Position numbers and translations under genes: made by a program | Notes under the pieces: model-generated | The model's input: only the letters and a program-made list of their open reading frames with translations | The model's database searches: none | Told to the model about the DNA's origin: nothing | NCBI RefSeq assembly: GCF_002027705.1 | Contig: NZ_MBTG01000012.1 | Coordinates: 1-64,000, forward strand | Direction: 5' to 3' | DNA from: Paenibacillus ferrarius | GTDB lineage: Bacteria; Bacillota; Bacilli; Paenibacillales; NBRC-103111 | Length of the DNA: 64,000 nucleotides | Part shown: one piece after another, positions 25,034 to 34,117 of the stretch | Layout: each line of letters begins with the position of its first letter | Position numbering within the stretch: position 1 is the stretch's first letter

Positions 25034-25708
25034 ATGAAACGGATATTGCTCATAGAGGATGAAAGAAATTTAGTTCGCTTCATTCAATTGGAGCTGGAGC
25101 ATGAATCTTTTGAGGTTGAGGCTGCATATGACGGGAAATCGGGGCTGGAATTAGCGCTGCAAGGTTCTTGGGATTTGATATTGCTAGATATTATGCTGCC
25201 AGAAATGGATGGCATTGAGGTGTGCCGCCGTATTCGCGCTTCCCACAAAACGCCGATACTTATGCTTACAGCCAGAGACAGCGTTGTGGATCGGGTATCT
25301 GGGTTAGATAGCGGAGCCGATGATTATATGCCCAAGCCTTTTGCTATAGAAGAATTATTAGCTCGGATAAGGGCGATTTTCAGACGTTTGGAGCTAGAGG
25401 GCCATACAACTCATACTCGGCTATCTTTTCAAGATATCCAAGTAGATGTAGATGCTAGGATCGTTTACAAGGATAAGCAAATTGTTGAGCTGACGAAGCG
25501 TGAATTTGATTTGTTGGTTATGTTTATGAGAAACCATAATCTCGTTTTGACCCGTGATATGCTTTTGGATCATGTTTGGGGATATGATTCTTTAGTGGAG
25601 ACGAATGTCGTCGATGTATATGTGAGATATTTGCGGAACAAGCTTGACCAGGTCGGGGAGAATAGCTGTATTCAAACGGTGCGCGGAATTGGATATGTGA
25701 TGAGATGA
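25034..25708 (+). CDS. OmpR-family response regulator
   Basis: 224 aa. The receiver domain has the acidic pair ED near residue 10, the phospho-acceptor in LILLDIMLPEMDG near 51 and the Lys of MPKPF near 100. The C-terminal winged helix ends with VDVYVRYLRNKLD and TVRGIGYVMR. AAGGAG spaced 6 nt selects ATG 25034 rather than 25028. It overlaps the kinase start by ATGA. The direct repeat in front (24970) suggests autoregulation. Confidence 0.93.
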   Translation: MKRILLIEDERNLVRFIQLELEHESFEVEAAYDGKSGLELALQGSWDLILLDIMLPEMDGIEVCRRIRASHKTPILMLTARDSVVDRVSGLDSGADDYMPKPFAIEELLARIRAIFRRLELEGHTTHTRLSFQDIQVDVDARIVYKDKQIVELTKREFDLLVMFMRNHNLVLTRDMLLDHVWGYDSLVETNVVDVYVRYLRNKLDQVGENSCIQTVRGIGYVMR

Positions 25709-27123
25709 GGGAAAAATTAACTTTTTTTGTACGACGCCTCCCCATTAAATGGAAGCTTATGCTAGGTGCCGCTGCGCTTATTTTTCTGCTATTTTCAACT
25801 TATAATTATGCGCAATATTTAGTGCTTAAGCATTGGATGATGAATCAAGAGAAAGATAAGATTCAAGTGAATATGGCACAGCTGCAGGATTACTTTCAGG
25901 AGAAATCGAATCGAACGGATGCTTTTCCGGTCGCCGATAGTCGATTGTACATAGAGAAATTAATGGGGAAAAATCAATTAGTTCGTATTCTTGGCAAGGA
26001 AGGCGAGATTCTCCTAACGGTTACGAACCATTTTGATGAAAGCTGGATCCCGCCGAAATCGGTTTCAGTGTCCGAACTTTTCGATATTACGCACCTGGAA
26101 GATCATATTCTCGTTTATCGGAGCCCGATCGTTACAGCTCAAATGGTTGGCACGATTGAAGTTGCCAGTAATTTGGAGACTTTTGATCATTTCAGTCAAA
26201 CTTTACTATGGGTCATGTTGATTGGCGGAGTTTTGGCGGTTTTCATTAGTGGAATCAGTGGCTTAGCGCTGGCCAAGCAGTTCATGCGTCCCATTCGGCG
26301 ACTAGCCTCAACGATCCGGAGTGTGAAGGAAAAAGGTCTCACAGCACGGGTCAGCAAGATCGAAAACGGAGATGAATTAGCCAACTTGGCACAGCTTTTT
26401 AATGAGTTGATGAATCAACTGGAAACTTCCTTTCTCCAGCAAAAACAGTTTGTTGAAGATGCTTCGCATGAGCTCCGGACACCGATTACTATCTTGGAGG
26501 GCCATTTGTCCCTCTTGCATCGATGGGGCAAATCAGAACCGGATGTTCTGGATGAATCTCTGCAAGCCTCTTTGCAGGAAGTTAGGCGGTTGAAAGGGAT
26601 TGTTCAAGAACTAATCACGCTTACCAGAGTTGAATCCAATTCGTTGAGCGAAAATGTAGAACCGATTGAGATTGAACCTATTATTCACGAGACGGCAAAA
26701 AGATGTGAGGTACTTCATCCTGATTTTGAATTCATCGAAAGCACGCAGTCTTTGAAAGATGTGAGGCTGTCGATTAGCCCGCTGCATTTGGAACAAATTA
26801 TGCTGATCATTCTCGATAATGCCGTAAAATACTCAGCGAATAATAAACGTATTGAAATTGAGGCCGTACGTTTGAGAAACGATGTGCAAGTTTCCGTAAA
26901 GGATCACGGAATAGGCATTCCTGTGGCTGACTTACCCTACGTATTTGATCGCTTCTATCGGGTTAACAAAGCACGGAATCGTGAAATAGCAGGCACAGGG
27001 TTAGGGTTAGCTATTGCCAAACAGTTCGTGCATAATTATCGAGGTGTTATGACGATCGCCAGCGAAGAAAATATAGGAACGAAGGTAACGATAAGTTTCC
27101 CCATCCATCCAAACATAGAGTGA
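25705..27123 (+). CDS. Membrane sensor histidine kinase
   Basis: 472 aa. TM1 about 18-38, an extracytoplasmic region of ~120 residues, TM2 about 168-190, then a HAMP domain. The H-box is VEDASHELRTPITILEG near residue 255. The N-box is LDNAVKYSANN, with DHGIGIP and GTGLGLAIAKQF for ATP binding. This is an ArlS/CssS-type kinase partner of the regulator whose stop it overlaps. The signal is not known; targets suggested by shared boxes are envelope genes. Confidence 0.93.
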   Translation: MREKLTFFVRRLPIKWKLMLGAAALIFLLFSTYNYAQYLVLKHWMMNQEKDKIQVNMAQLQDYFQEKSNRTDAFPVADSRLYIEKLMGKNQLVRILGKEGEILLTVTNHFDESWIPPKSVSVSELFDITHLEDHILVYRSPIVTAQMVGTIEVASNLETFDHFSQTLLWVMLIGGVLAVFISGISGLALAKQFMRPIRRLASTIRSVKEKGLTARVSKIENGDELANLAQLFNELMNQLETSFLQQKQFVEDASHELRTPITILEGHLSLLHRWGKSEPDVLDESLQASLQEVRRLKGIVQELITLTRVESNSLSENVEPIEIEPIIHETAKRCEVLHPDFEFIESTQSLKDVRLSISPLHLEQIMLIILDNAVKYSANNKRIEIEAVRLRNDVQVSVKDHGIGIPVADLPYVFDRFYRVNKARNREIAGTGLGLAIAKQFVHNYRGVMTIASEENIGTKVTISFPIHPNIE

Positions 27124-27128
27124 TGAAT

Positions 27129-27168
27129 TTCTCATTTTCTTCTCATCTTCTTCGTTTAAAGTTATTGT
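27129..27168 (+). promoter_or_regulatory. Response-regulator direct repeat (box 2) and promoter of the PAP2 gene
   Basis: TTCTCAT-TTTC-TTCTCAT at 27129-27146, half-sites 11 nt apart. Sixteen nt later is TATTGT (27163-27168), a -10-like hexamer, so the second half-site would take the place of a -35. Confidence 0.6.
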
Positions 27169-27215
27169 AAATGCCGATTTTCAAAGCATTTCAGTAAATA
27201 CAAAGGATGATGAGG

Positions 27216-27833
27216 ATGAGTTTCACAGAGGTAGATTATCATTGGTTTCAGATGATTAACGAATTAGGGCATACGCTGGCTGTTTTAAATCCAATTATGC
27301 GGTTGTTCGCATCATATGCTGAGTATGTGTTTTATGTTGGTGTTGTTATTTATTGGTTTACCAGGCATGAAGTTAAGCGTCGTATGGTTGGTGAATCCAT
27401 CGTTGCAGCTTGTTTAGCGCTTCTGAGCAGTGGGATTATCGGTCATTTCTTCTATCGAGATCGCCCGTTTGTCACACATACGGTCCTTCAATTGATTGCA
27501 CACCCGGCTAACGCTTCATTTCCAAGTGATCATGCGATTGGGGCTTTTGTCATCGCCACGTCGATTTGGATATATCGCAAAAAAGATGGCTGGTTATGGC
27601 TGATTCTAGCCGGGTGTATAGCTTTCTCCAGAGTATGGACAGGGGTCCATTATCCTTCGGATGTACTCGGAGGAGCGTTTATTGGCGTAGTTGCAGCGGC
27701 TGCAGTTCATCTCGTATTCAAACATTCGTCTGTAGCAGAGAAAGGTCTGAAACAGCTGATTGATATGTACACGAGGGTTGAGGCCAAGATTTGGCCAAGT
27801 CACGAGGATCGCTCACATATAATCAGAAAGTGA
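27216..27833 (+). CDS. PAP2-family phosphatase, BcrC-like undecaprenyl pyrophosphatase
   Basis: 205 aa with about five membrane segments. The PAP2 signature is visible: RDRPFVTH (first motif, with the usual K replaced by F-R context), NASFPSDHAIGAF (PSDH, second motif) and SRVWTGVHYPSDVLGG (third motif with catalytic His). BcrC-type enzymes recycle undecaprenyl pyrophosphate outside the membrane and protect against bacitracin. AAAGG with a 9-nt spacer favours ATG 27216. A stress-response role is supported by the regulator box in front. Confidence 0.85.
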   Translation: MSFTEVDYHWFQMINELGHTLAVLNPIMRLFASYAEYVFYVGVVIYWFTRHEVKRRMVGESIVAACLALLSSGIIGHFFYRDRPFVTHTVLQLIAHPANASFPSDHAIGAFVIATSIWIYRKKDGWLWLILAGCIAFSRVWTGVHYPSDVLGGAFIGVVAAAAVHLVFKHSSVAEKGLKQLIDMYTRVEAKIWPSHEDRSHIIRK

Positions 27834-27858
27834 TTGAGACAATCAAATACCGACGTTT

Positions 27859-27896
27859 GAAATCCGTTTAGTTGCTGAACGGATTTTTCTTTTTTC
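27859..27896 (+). terminator. Intrinsic terminator
   Basis: AAATCCGTT (27860-27868) pairs with AACGGATTT (27878-27886), followed by TTCTTTTTT. Confidence 0.8.
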
Positions 27897-27907
27897 CCAA
27901 CAAGGAG

Positions 27908-28014
27908 TTAAGAAAGATTTAAGAAATGGTTCACCAGCATTTCATTTTTGTTGTCTAAGATGTAGTTGTAAGCCCATATTTCATAAAAGGAGAGACTTTA
28001 AGATCATCTTAAAG
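27908..28014 (+). promoter_or_regulatory. TTAAGAA direct repeats and inverted repeat before the secreted-protein gene
   Basis: TTAAGAA at 27908-27914 and again at 27919-27925, half-sites 11 nt apart, look like an OmpR-type (PhoP-box-like) site. Further down CTTTAAGAT-C-ATCTTAAAG (27996-28014) is a 9-bp inverted repeat in the presumed 5' leader. Both precede ATG 28037. Confidence 0.5.
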
Positions 28015-28036
28015 CTCCCAAAATGAGGAGGATAAC

Positions 28037-28957
28037 ATGAAAAAGAAGTGGTTAATGGTAGGTGGCGCTGTTGGCATTAGCAGTATTGTAATGGTCACAA
28101 CCGGGTTCAGTGCATTAGCGAGCACATCAGGGTATGACGCATATAAATCTGCGCTGAAAAATACTAAAACAGTTCAAAATGTTGCTGTGCAAGCAGCAGC
28201 TGCATTACAAGATAACGGGAATGTGCTTGCCAGTGCAAATGGGAGCTTCAAAGTAAGCTTGGATTCCAAAACAGCAAGCGGGAACGCGGATGTACTGACG
28301 AATGGCACTCAGCAGTCCCTCAGCTTCTACAAGCAAGAGAATCAAACCGTACTTAAATCAAACGCCAGCGATGTTTATTTTGTTAACCAAGAGACCCAGA
28401 AGAAGCACAAAAACGAAAAGACTCAAACGGGTACAGAAATTCCGCAGCAAGTTGAAACGGTGATTGATGCATTAGTCGGGAATTTGAAGGACTATGTAGC
28501 AGTGGATACCAAAGCGGATGGGTCCAAAGAAATCGCCATTGAGCTGGATAATGCTCAGATCCCTACGGTCGTTAACGCCTTAGCGCCAATCGCCATTAAG
28601 GAAGCTACCAAGGAAGAGAATGACGGCGAGAAGAAGGATGACACCGCTAGTACAGGCAAGTTCCCGTTCAACGAGGATTTCCTCAAACATGCAGCGCCGC
28701 AGTTGACGCAAGACATTAAAATCGAAAAAGTAGCTGTGAAAGCAACGATTAATGCTAATAATTATATTTCTCATCAAGAAGCGGATGTAACGGTTTCCGG
28801 GAAAGATGCCAGCGGTGCAGCGCACCAAGTGACTCTTCACCTTCAGGCGGATCTTTCCGGTTATAACAGCACAACCCCTGACAACGTTGATCTTACAGGT
28901 AAAACGGTGCAAACCTTGAAGCATGATCACCAAGGGAAACACGACGACAACGAATAA
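28037..28957 (+). CDS. Secreted protein of unknown function
   Basis: 306 aa. A signal peptide with KKKW at the start and a hydrophobic run to about residue 30 ends in ALAS. The mature part is polar, Lys/Asp-rich, ending in a His/Asp/Lys-rich tail (HDHQGKHDDNE) that could bind metal. GAGGAG lies before the ATG. It is followed by a terminator and then by the ABC-transporter operon. Two regulatory-looking repeats precede it. No family recognised. Confidence 0.72.
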   Translation: MKKKWLMVGGAVGISSIVMVTTGFSALASTSGYDAYKSALKNTKTVQNVAVQAAAALQDNGNVLASANGSFKVSLDSKTASGNADVLTNGTQQSLSFYKQENQTVLKSNASDVYFVNQETQKKHKNEKTQTGTEIPQQVETVIDALVGNLKDYVAVDTKADGSKEIAIELDNAQIPTVVNALAPIAIKEATKEENDGEKKDDTASTGKFPFNEDFLKHAAPQLTQDIKIEKVAVKATINANNYISHQEADVTVSGKDASGAAHQVTLHLQADLSGYNSTTPDNVDLTGKTVQTLKHDHQGKHDDNE

Positions 28958-28988
28958 ATAGTTGCATTCTAGAATTAAATGGTTAACA

Positions 28989-29029
28989 GCAGATAGGCTT
29001 CCCTGTCCGAGCCTATCTGCTTCATTTTT
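28989..29029 (+). terminator. Intrinsic terminator
   Basis: GCAGATAGGCT and AGCCTATCTGC form a perfect 11-bp stem followed by TTCATTTTTG. Confidence 0.78.
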
Positions 29030-29048
29030 GATGAATAGGGGAGTTGCC

Positions 29049-29786
29049 ATGAACACCATATTAGAAACAGCTCATTTGAGCAAAATATACAACAATAAAC
29101 GCGGAATTCGTGAAATCAGCCTGCAATTGCATGCTGGCGATGTATATGGTCTTCTGGGACCAAACGGTGCAGGGAAAACGACGTTTCTTAAGTTAATAAC
29201 GGGCTTAATTCGGCCGGATCAAGGCAGTGTTACCTTGTTTGGGAACAACTTAGCCGATCATTTCGAACTTGGCATGGAGCATGTTGGCAGCATGATTGAA
29301 TCTGCCGATTTTCATGATTTTCTTAGTGCTCGGCAGTATTTAGAGCTAGTAGCCCGCTTCTATCCGTCTGTTACCCCAAAGCATATGGAAGAGGTGTTAG
29401 AGCTTGTAGGCTTGCATAAGGTTCGTAAAGAGAAGATCAAGGGCTTTTCAACAGGAATGAAACAAAAATTAGCACTTGCCGCGGCAATCTTGCCTGAACC
29501 AAAGCTTGTTATCCTTGATGAGCCGACGAATGGGTTGGATATTGAAGGAACGGTCATGTTTCGAAAGTTGATTACACAGCTGTCGGAAGAGAAGGGGACA
29601 TCATTTATTATTTCGAGCCATATGATCCACGAATTGGAACAGTTATGCAATCGAGTCGGGATTGTTGTGGAGGGGCATTTGAAAAAGGAAGGATACGTTT
29701 CTGAATTGCTGCAAAACAATCAGTCATTAGAGCAGTTCTATATCGATGAACTTCAGCTTTCTAAGGAGGACGAAGATTGTGCATAG
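29049..29786 (+). CDS. ABC transporter ATP-binding protein (BcrA-like)
   Basis: 245 aa from ATG 29049 (GGGGAG upstream). Walker A GPNGAGKTT near residue 39, signature FSTGMKQKLALA near 135, Walker B LVILDEPTNGLD near 155, and switch His in SSHMIHELE. The subfamily is that of bacitracin/lantibiotic-type exporters. It overlaps the permease by 8 nt and heads an operon that also carries a two-component system and a glycolipid synthase. Confidence 0.92.
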   Translation: MNTILETAHLSKIYNNKRGIREISLQLHAGDVYGLLGPNGAGKTTFLKLITGLIRPDQGSVTLFGNNLADHFELGMEHVGSMIESADFHDFLSARQYLELVARFYPSVTPKHMEEVLELVGLHKVRKEKIKGFSTGMKQKLALAAAILPEPKLVILDEPTNGLDIEGTVMFRKLITQLSEEKGTSFIISSHMIHELEQLCNRVGIVVEGHLKKEGYVSELLQNNQSLEQFYIDELQLSKEDEDCA

Positions 29787-30525
29787 ATGGCGAGCTGGTT
29801 ACTTAAATGAACTTTATCTCTTGTTCTATCGGAAGAAAGTCGTCATGTTCGCCGTTTTTTCAGCGATCTTGCCGATCTTGCTTGCTATCTCTCTGAAGGC
29901 ATTACAGCCTCTTTTGGGATTAATTGCTGTCAGCCAATCTTTCCCGATCGAAATGCTGACGATTTACACAAGTATTTGGATTCCATTATTTATGTTGACA
30001 ATTACGGGGGATTTGTTCCCTAATGAAGTTAGTGCCAGAACGTTGAAGCTGGCGTTACTTCGTCCGAATTCAAGGTTTCAAGTATTTGGTACGAAAATTG
30101 CTGCTTTAAGCACAGGAATTGCCGGTATCCTGATGATACTTGGTCTTGTGACTTTCATTTGCAACCTTTTCACGGGAACAACGGCGGGCTTTACGGATTC
30201 GTTTGGAATGGTGAAAGCCTATATGGCTGCTTTCGTCTCCATGGTAGCCTTGTCGGCATTGTTTGTTTTTGTTTCACAGTTTTTCAAAAGTGCCAGCAGC
30301 TTTATGGTCTTTTCGCTAGTCTTATACGCTGCCGCCAAAGTTGCGCCATTCTTGTTAAGTTCTGTTGCCGCTTTCTCACCCGCATCCTATACAGATTGGC
30401 ATATGTTATGGTTAAGTCAGACGGTTCCCATGGCTAAATTATTGACGACATCACTTTTCTTAATTTCAAGTTGTATGTTGTTTTGGGCACTAGGTTACTA
30501 TAAATTTGATAGAAAAGAAGTATAA
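29779..30525 (+). CDS. ABC transporter permease (ABC-2 type)
   Basis: 248 aa from a GTG at 29779, with AAGGAGG placed 9 nt before it. About six hydrophobic segments, with the typical ABC-2 start (one membrane span, then ITGDLFPNEVSARTLKLALLRP). Partner of the overlapping ATPase. Substrate unknown; the context suggests a peptide antibiotic or envelope component. Confidence 0.85.
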   Translation: MHRWRAGYLNELYLLFYRKKVVMFAVFSAILPILLAISLKALQPLLGLIAVSQSFPIEMLTIYTSIWIPLFMLTITGDLFPNEVSARTLKLALLRPNSRFQVFGTKIAALSTGIAGILMILGLVTFICNLFTGTTAGFTDSFGMVKAYMAAFVSMVALSALFVFVSQFFKSASSFMVFSLVLYAAAKVAPFLLSSVAAFSPASYTDWHMLWLSQTVPMAKLLTTSLFLISSCMLFWALGYYKFDRKEV

Positions 30526-30540
30526 AAACGGGGTCTGCAC

Positions 30541-32019
30541 ATGTCTATTCGGCTAAAATTATTGTATTCATATGCGGCTATGCTGCTTATTCCACTCATT
30601 ATGATGATCATCACGGCTATGCTGCTTGTTGTTGTTTTTCGAGGGGATTTCCAAAGCATTCGAGAGCAATTGCGTTCAGGTGTCGGCTTGTTCGAAAATC
30701 AGAATGTGGAGCATACATTCAAAGAATTGAAGCGAACTTCGGAGAAAAATCCGTCCATCTTAGTAGACTTGACCTATATAGCAGACATAGATCAAGAACT
30801 TCAACTCAATAACTCGAAGCTGGTTGTTCGCAAGGATAATGCGCTGGTGTATGTTTCACCTGCTTTGAAAGATTCTGACGTACTCCAGCAGCTGCCTCCA
30901 TTCAAGCATCCCGGACATCCGGAACGTGAAGATGCCAAACGATATGGCAAAGAATTACTTGAGATCAATTCGTTTGATTTTAATTATCCCGAGCAGCATA
31001 CAGGGAGCATCTTCGTTATCACGACGATAAATCCATTAGTTAATTTTACACAGAAATTTTTCCCTATCCTTTTTATTATTTTGCTTATCATTCTGGTTGT
31101 AACGCATACCTTGCTAACTTATTTTGTTTCCAAAAGCATTATCAATCCACTTCGGAAGCTCAAGAATGCGATGAAGCGGATTCAATCAGGTGATCTTGAC
31201 TTTCAAGTTCAGATTACAAGCAAGGATGAAATTGGGCAGCTGAGCATCGCCTTCGAGCAAATGCGCAAACAACTGCTAGAATCCATTCAAACGCAAGTAC
31301 AATATGAGGAAAACCGAAAAGAACTGATTTCAAATATTTCCCATGACATTCGGACTCCGCTTACAGCCATTAGAGGGTATGTAGACGGATTAGGTGACGG
31401 AATTGCCGATACCGCGGATAAAAAGCAAAAATATATTGATATCATTTCATCTAAAGCGGAAGAAATGGATCATTTAATTGATGAATTATTTCTATATTCC
31501 AAATTAGATTTAAAACGAGTACCTTTTAATTTTGAAGTCGTAGATTTCGCATCTTTTTTAGCTGATTGGTCAGATGAGCTTGATTTTGAACTTGGCAAAA
31601 AAGGCGTTCACTATAAATCGGATATCGTTCTACCACAGCAGGTTCAAGTCTCGATTGATCGAGACAAAATGAGGCGCGTATTTTCTAACATCCTGGATAA
31701 TTGCTTGAAATATATGAACAAATCAGAGAAAACTATTTCTTTGCATGCCAGATTGGCAGGGGCGCGTGTTGTCATTGAAATTACGGATAACGGTGCAGGA
31801 GTGGATGCTGAAGCTTTGCCCCATATTTTTGATCGTTTTTACCGGGCAGACCCATCTAGAAACTCTCATCATGGTGGAAGTGGGCTGGGGTTGGCAATCT
31901 CGAAGCAAATGATAGAAGGGCATGGTGGAACTATCGGAGCAACTAGTAGGAAGGGAGAAGGAACTTGTATGACGATAAACTTGCCGCAAAGAAGGCACAA
32001 AGATGGTGGGTATGAATGA
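30541..32019 (+). CDS. Membrane sensor histidine kinase
   Basis: 492 aa. TM1 about 10-32, an outside domain of ~140 residues, TM2 about 175-198, HAMP about 200-250. H-box ISNISHDIRTPLTAIRGYVDG near 267. N-box NILDNCLKYMNKSEK, then DNGAGVDA and GGSGLGLAISKQM. It lies 15 nt after the permease and overlaps the following response regulator by ATGA, so the ABC transporter and this system probably form one operon. Confidence 0.92.
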   Translation: MSIRLKLLYSYAAMLLIPLIMMIITAMLLVVVFRGDFQSIREQLRSGVGLFENQNVEHTFKELKRTSEKNPSILVDLTYIADIDQELQLNNSKLVVRKDNALVYVSPALKDSDVLQQLPPFKHPGHPEREDAKRYGKELLEINSFDFNYPEQHTGSIFVITTINPLVNFTQKFFPILFIILLIILVVTHTLLTYFVSKSIINPLRKLKNAMKRIQSGDLDFQVQITSKDEIGQLSIAFEQMRKQLLESIQTQVQYEENRKELISNISHDIRTPLTAIRGYVDGLGDGIADTADKKQKYIDIISSKAEEMDHLIDELFLYSKLDLKRVPFNFEVVDFASFLADWSDELDFELGKKGVHYKSDIVLPQQVQVSIDRDKMRRVFSNILDNCLKYMNKSEKTISLHARLAGARVVIEITDNGAGVDAEALPHIFDRFYRADPSRNSHHGGSGLGLAISKQMIEGHGGTIGATSRKGEGTCMTINLPQRRHKDGGYE

Positions 32020-32702
32020 AACATATACTTATTGTAGAAGATGAGCAGCTCATTGCTGAGCTTGAGCGAGATTACTTGGAAGTAAACGGTTTTAAAGTGG
32101 ATATTGCGACAGATGGAGAGCAAGGACTGAAGCTGGGTCTTCGTGGCGATTATGATTTAATTATTCTTGATGTCATGCTGCCTTTGCTGAATGGCTTTGA
32201 AGTCTGCAAGCAAATACGTGAGAAGCATCAAATTCCGATATTGATGGTTACGGCCAAAAAAGAGGATATTGATGTCATCCGTGGACTTGGACTTGGAGCG
32301 GATGACTATATTACGAAGCCGTTCAAGCCTGGGGAGCTTGTTGCAAGGGTCAAAGCCCATTTAACGCGTTATGAGCGTTTGATTGGCACCAAAGAACATA
32401 AGGATGAAATTCGAATTCAGGGACTTCTTATTGACAACAGTTCCCGCCGCGTCTTTGTCCACCAGCAAGAAATGAACTTAACTACGAAGGAATTTGATTT
32501 GCTCTATTTTCTCGCCAATAATCCGAATCGCGTGTTTAGCAAGGATCACCTGTTTGAACGAATTTGGGGATATGATGCGACAGGTGATTCACAAACGGTT
32601 ACGGTTCATATCCGTAAGTTAAGAGAAAAGATCGAAATTGATCCGTCCAACTCGCAATACATCGAAACGGTATGGGGAGCTGGGTATCGTTTTCGGATTT
32701 AG
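32016..32702 (+). CDS. OmpR-family response regulator
   Basis: 228 aa. EDEQ near residue 8, phospho-acceptor LIILDVMLPLLNGF near 52, KPFKPGELVARV with the conserved Lys near 101. The winged helix ends VHIRKLREKI and ETVWGAGYRFRI. Partner of the overlapping kinase. The TTAAGAA repeats at 27908 are a candidate target. Confidence 0.93.
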   Translation: MKHILIVEDEQLIAELERDYLEVNGFKVDIATDGEQGLKLGLRGDYDLIILDVMLPLLNGFEVCKQIREKHQIPILMVTAKKEDIDVIRGLGLGADDYITKPFKPGELVARVKAHLTRYERLIGTKEHKDEIRIQGLLIDNSSRRVFVHQQEMNLTTKEFDLLYFLANNPNRVFSKDHLFERIWGYDATGDSQTVTVHIRKLREKIEIDPSNSQYIETVWGAGYRFRI

Positions 32703-32733
32703 TACAAAGCATGGAATGGAGGTTATCTTAAGT

Positions 32734-33852
32734 ATGAATATGAATCCTCGTATATTAATTCTTACCGAAAGCTATGGTAATGGACATGTTCAAGCCTCTA
32801 AAGCACTACAGCAGCAATTTCTAAAACAAGGTGTAGACAATGTTAAAATTGTCAATCTTATGAAGGAAGGGCATCCTTTCATTCATTTGCTCACAGCCTC
32901 GCTGATTAACAAAAGTACCACAAGTTCAAGGTTGGGTCTTGACTATTATGGGTGGAGCTACTATTTAACTCGCGATACGAAACGAACCGCTTTATTTCAG
33001 AGATCCATGACCTATTTGGGACAAAAGAAGCTGAAGGAGCTTATTCATCAAGAGCGTCCAGATGTCGTTGTCAATACGTTTCCGTTCGGTGCCTCACCAG
33101 AAGTATGCAGTTCATTGGGAATTACGAATTTCACGGTGCTTACAGACTATGCTCTACATGCCAGTTGGCTGCATCCGAAGGTGGATAAGTACTATGTAGC
33201 GACAGAAGAATTAAAGCGGCAAATCATTTTCAAAGGTTTCAGCAAAGAGCGCGTTGAGGTGACTGGCATCCCGCTGCGTCAAGAGTTCTCTAAGGGCCCG
33301 GATGCTCAACAAATACAACATAAGAAAATGATCTTAATAATGGCCTCAGATCAAGGCGTTATTAGTTATTTGGAGGAATTGCTGCACGGATTAGTGGGAG
33401 TAAGTCAATGTCAAATCGTTGTTGTCTGCGGCCGAAATAATGAGAAGATCAAGCTGAGGCTTGAAGAACATTTTGCTGCTTATACAGATGTGACCATTTT
33501 AGGTTTTGTTGATAATATGCATGAATGGATGTCCAGGGCTACGTGCATTGTAACGAAGGCTGGAGGTTTAACTCTAACTGAAGCCATTGCCTTGCAGCTT
33601 CCTATTTTCATATATAAACCATACGCGGGGCAAGAAAAGGAAAATGCTTTGTATCTTTCCAGCCGCGGTGTTGCTTCAGTTTCATCGAATATGGGAGAAT
33701 TAACAAAAAAAATTAACGAATTTATGACTCATCCACGTTTGTATGATGAAGTAAGGGAACGCATGATAGGATTGCAGCACCATCAAGCAGCTTCTCATAT
33801 CGTGAATGATATTTTGCAAAGAATTCATCAGCAAGTTCCGATATCTATTTAA
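32734..33852 (+). CDS. UgtP/MGDG-synthase-like glycolipid glycosyltransferase (GT28)
   Basis: 372 aa. The N-terminal ILTESYGNGHVQASKALQQ is the start of the MGDG_synth domain (UgtP: 'ILTxxxGxGHxxAA'). The C-terminal half has the GT28 nucleotide-sugar site CIVTKAGGLTLTEAIALQLPIFIYKPYAGQ (written across positions ~270-300). These enzymes add glucose or galactose to diacylglycerol, making lipid anchors for lipoteichoic acid. GGAGG is 11 nt before ATG 32734. Last large gene of the ABC/two-component operon. Confidence 0.82.
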   Translation: MNMNPRILILTESYGNGHVQASKALQQQFLKQGVDNVKIVNLMKEGHPFIHLLTASLINKSTTSSRLGLDYYGWSYYLTRDTKRTALFQRSMTYLGQKKLKELIHQERPDVVVNTFPFGASPEVCSSLGITNFTVLTDYALHASWLHPKVDKYYVATEELKRQIIFKGFSKERVEVTGIPLRQEFSKGPDAQQIQHKKMILIMASDQGVISYLEELLHGLVGVSQCQIVVVCGRNNEKIKLRLEEHFAAYTDVTILGFVDNMHEWMSRATCIVTKAGGLTLTEAIALQLPIFIYKPYAGQEKENALYLSSRGVASVSSNMGELTKKINEFMTHPRLYDEVRERMIGLQHHQAASHIVNDILQRIHQQVPISI

Positions 33853-33872
33853 TAATGAGAGGCGTGAGATGA

Positions 33873-34052
33873 ATGATGGCGAAAAGTGAAGAATTCGATG
33901 AATTCTTGGAATCAATTAGTCACTTAGAAGAAAAAATAGTCAAGTTAATCCTGCAATCTGATTTGACATTGGTGGAAAAGCAATTCATTTTGGACCATAT
34001 TCTTATTATTCCCGGAAAAAGAGGCGAACATGAAGAGAGCAAAGCAATTTAA
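33873..34052 (+). CDS. Small helical protein of unknown function
   Basis: 59 aa: acidic N-terminal half EEFDEFLESISHLEEKIVKLI, then QFILDHILIIPGKRGEHEESKAI. It follows the glycolipid synthase by 20 nt, has a GAGG upstream, and ends just before a strong terminator, which argues that it is the last gene of the operon. No homology recognised. Confidence 0.6.
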   Translation: MMAKSEEFDEFLESISHLEEKIVKLILQSDLTLVEKQFILDHILIIPGKRGEHEESKAI

Positions 34053-34060
34053 TATGTATA

Positions 34061-34104
34061 AAAAAAGACCTCCTTCAGAATGGTTATCTGAAAGGAGGTC
34101 TTTT
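34061..34104. terminator. Bidirectional intrinsic terminator
   Basis: AAAAGACCTCCTT-CAG pairs with CTG-AAAGGAGGTCTTTT, with A/T runs at both sides. It serves the forward operon and the convergent NlpC/P60 gene. Confidence 0.9.
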
Positions 34105-34117
34105 GCTGAGCTTCAAC

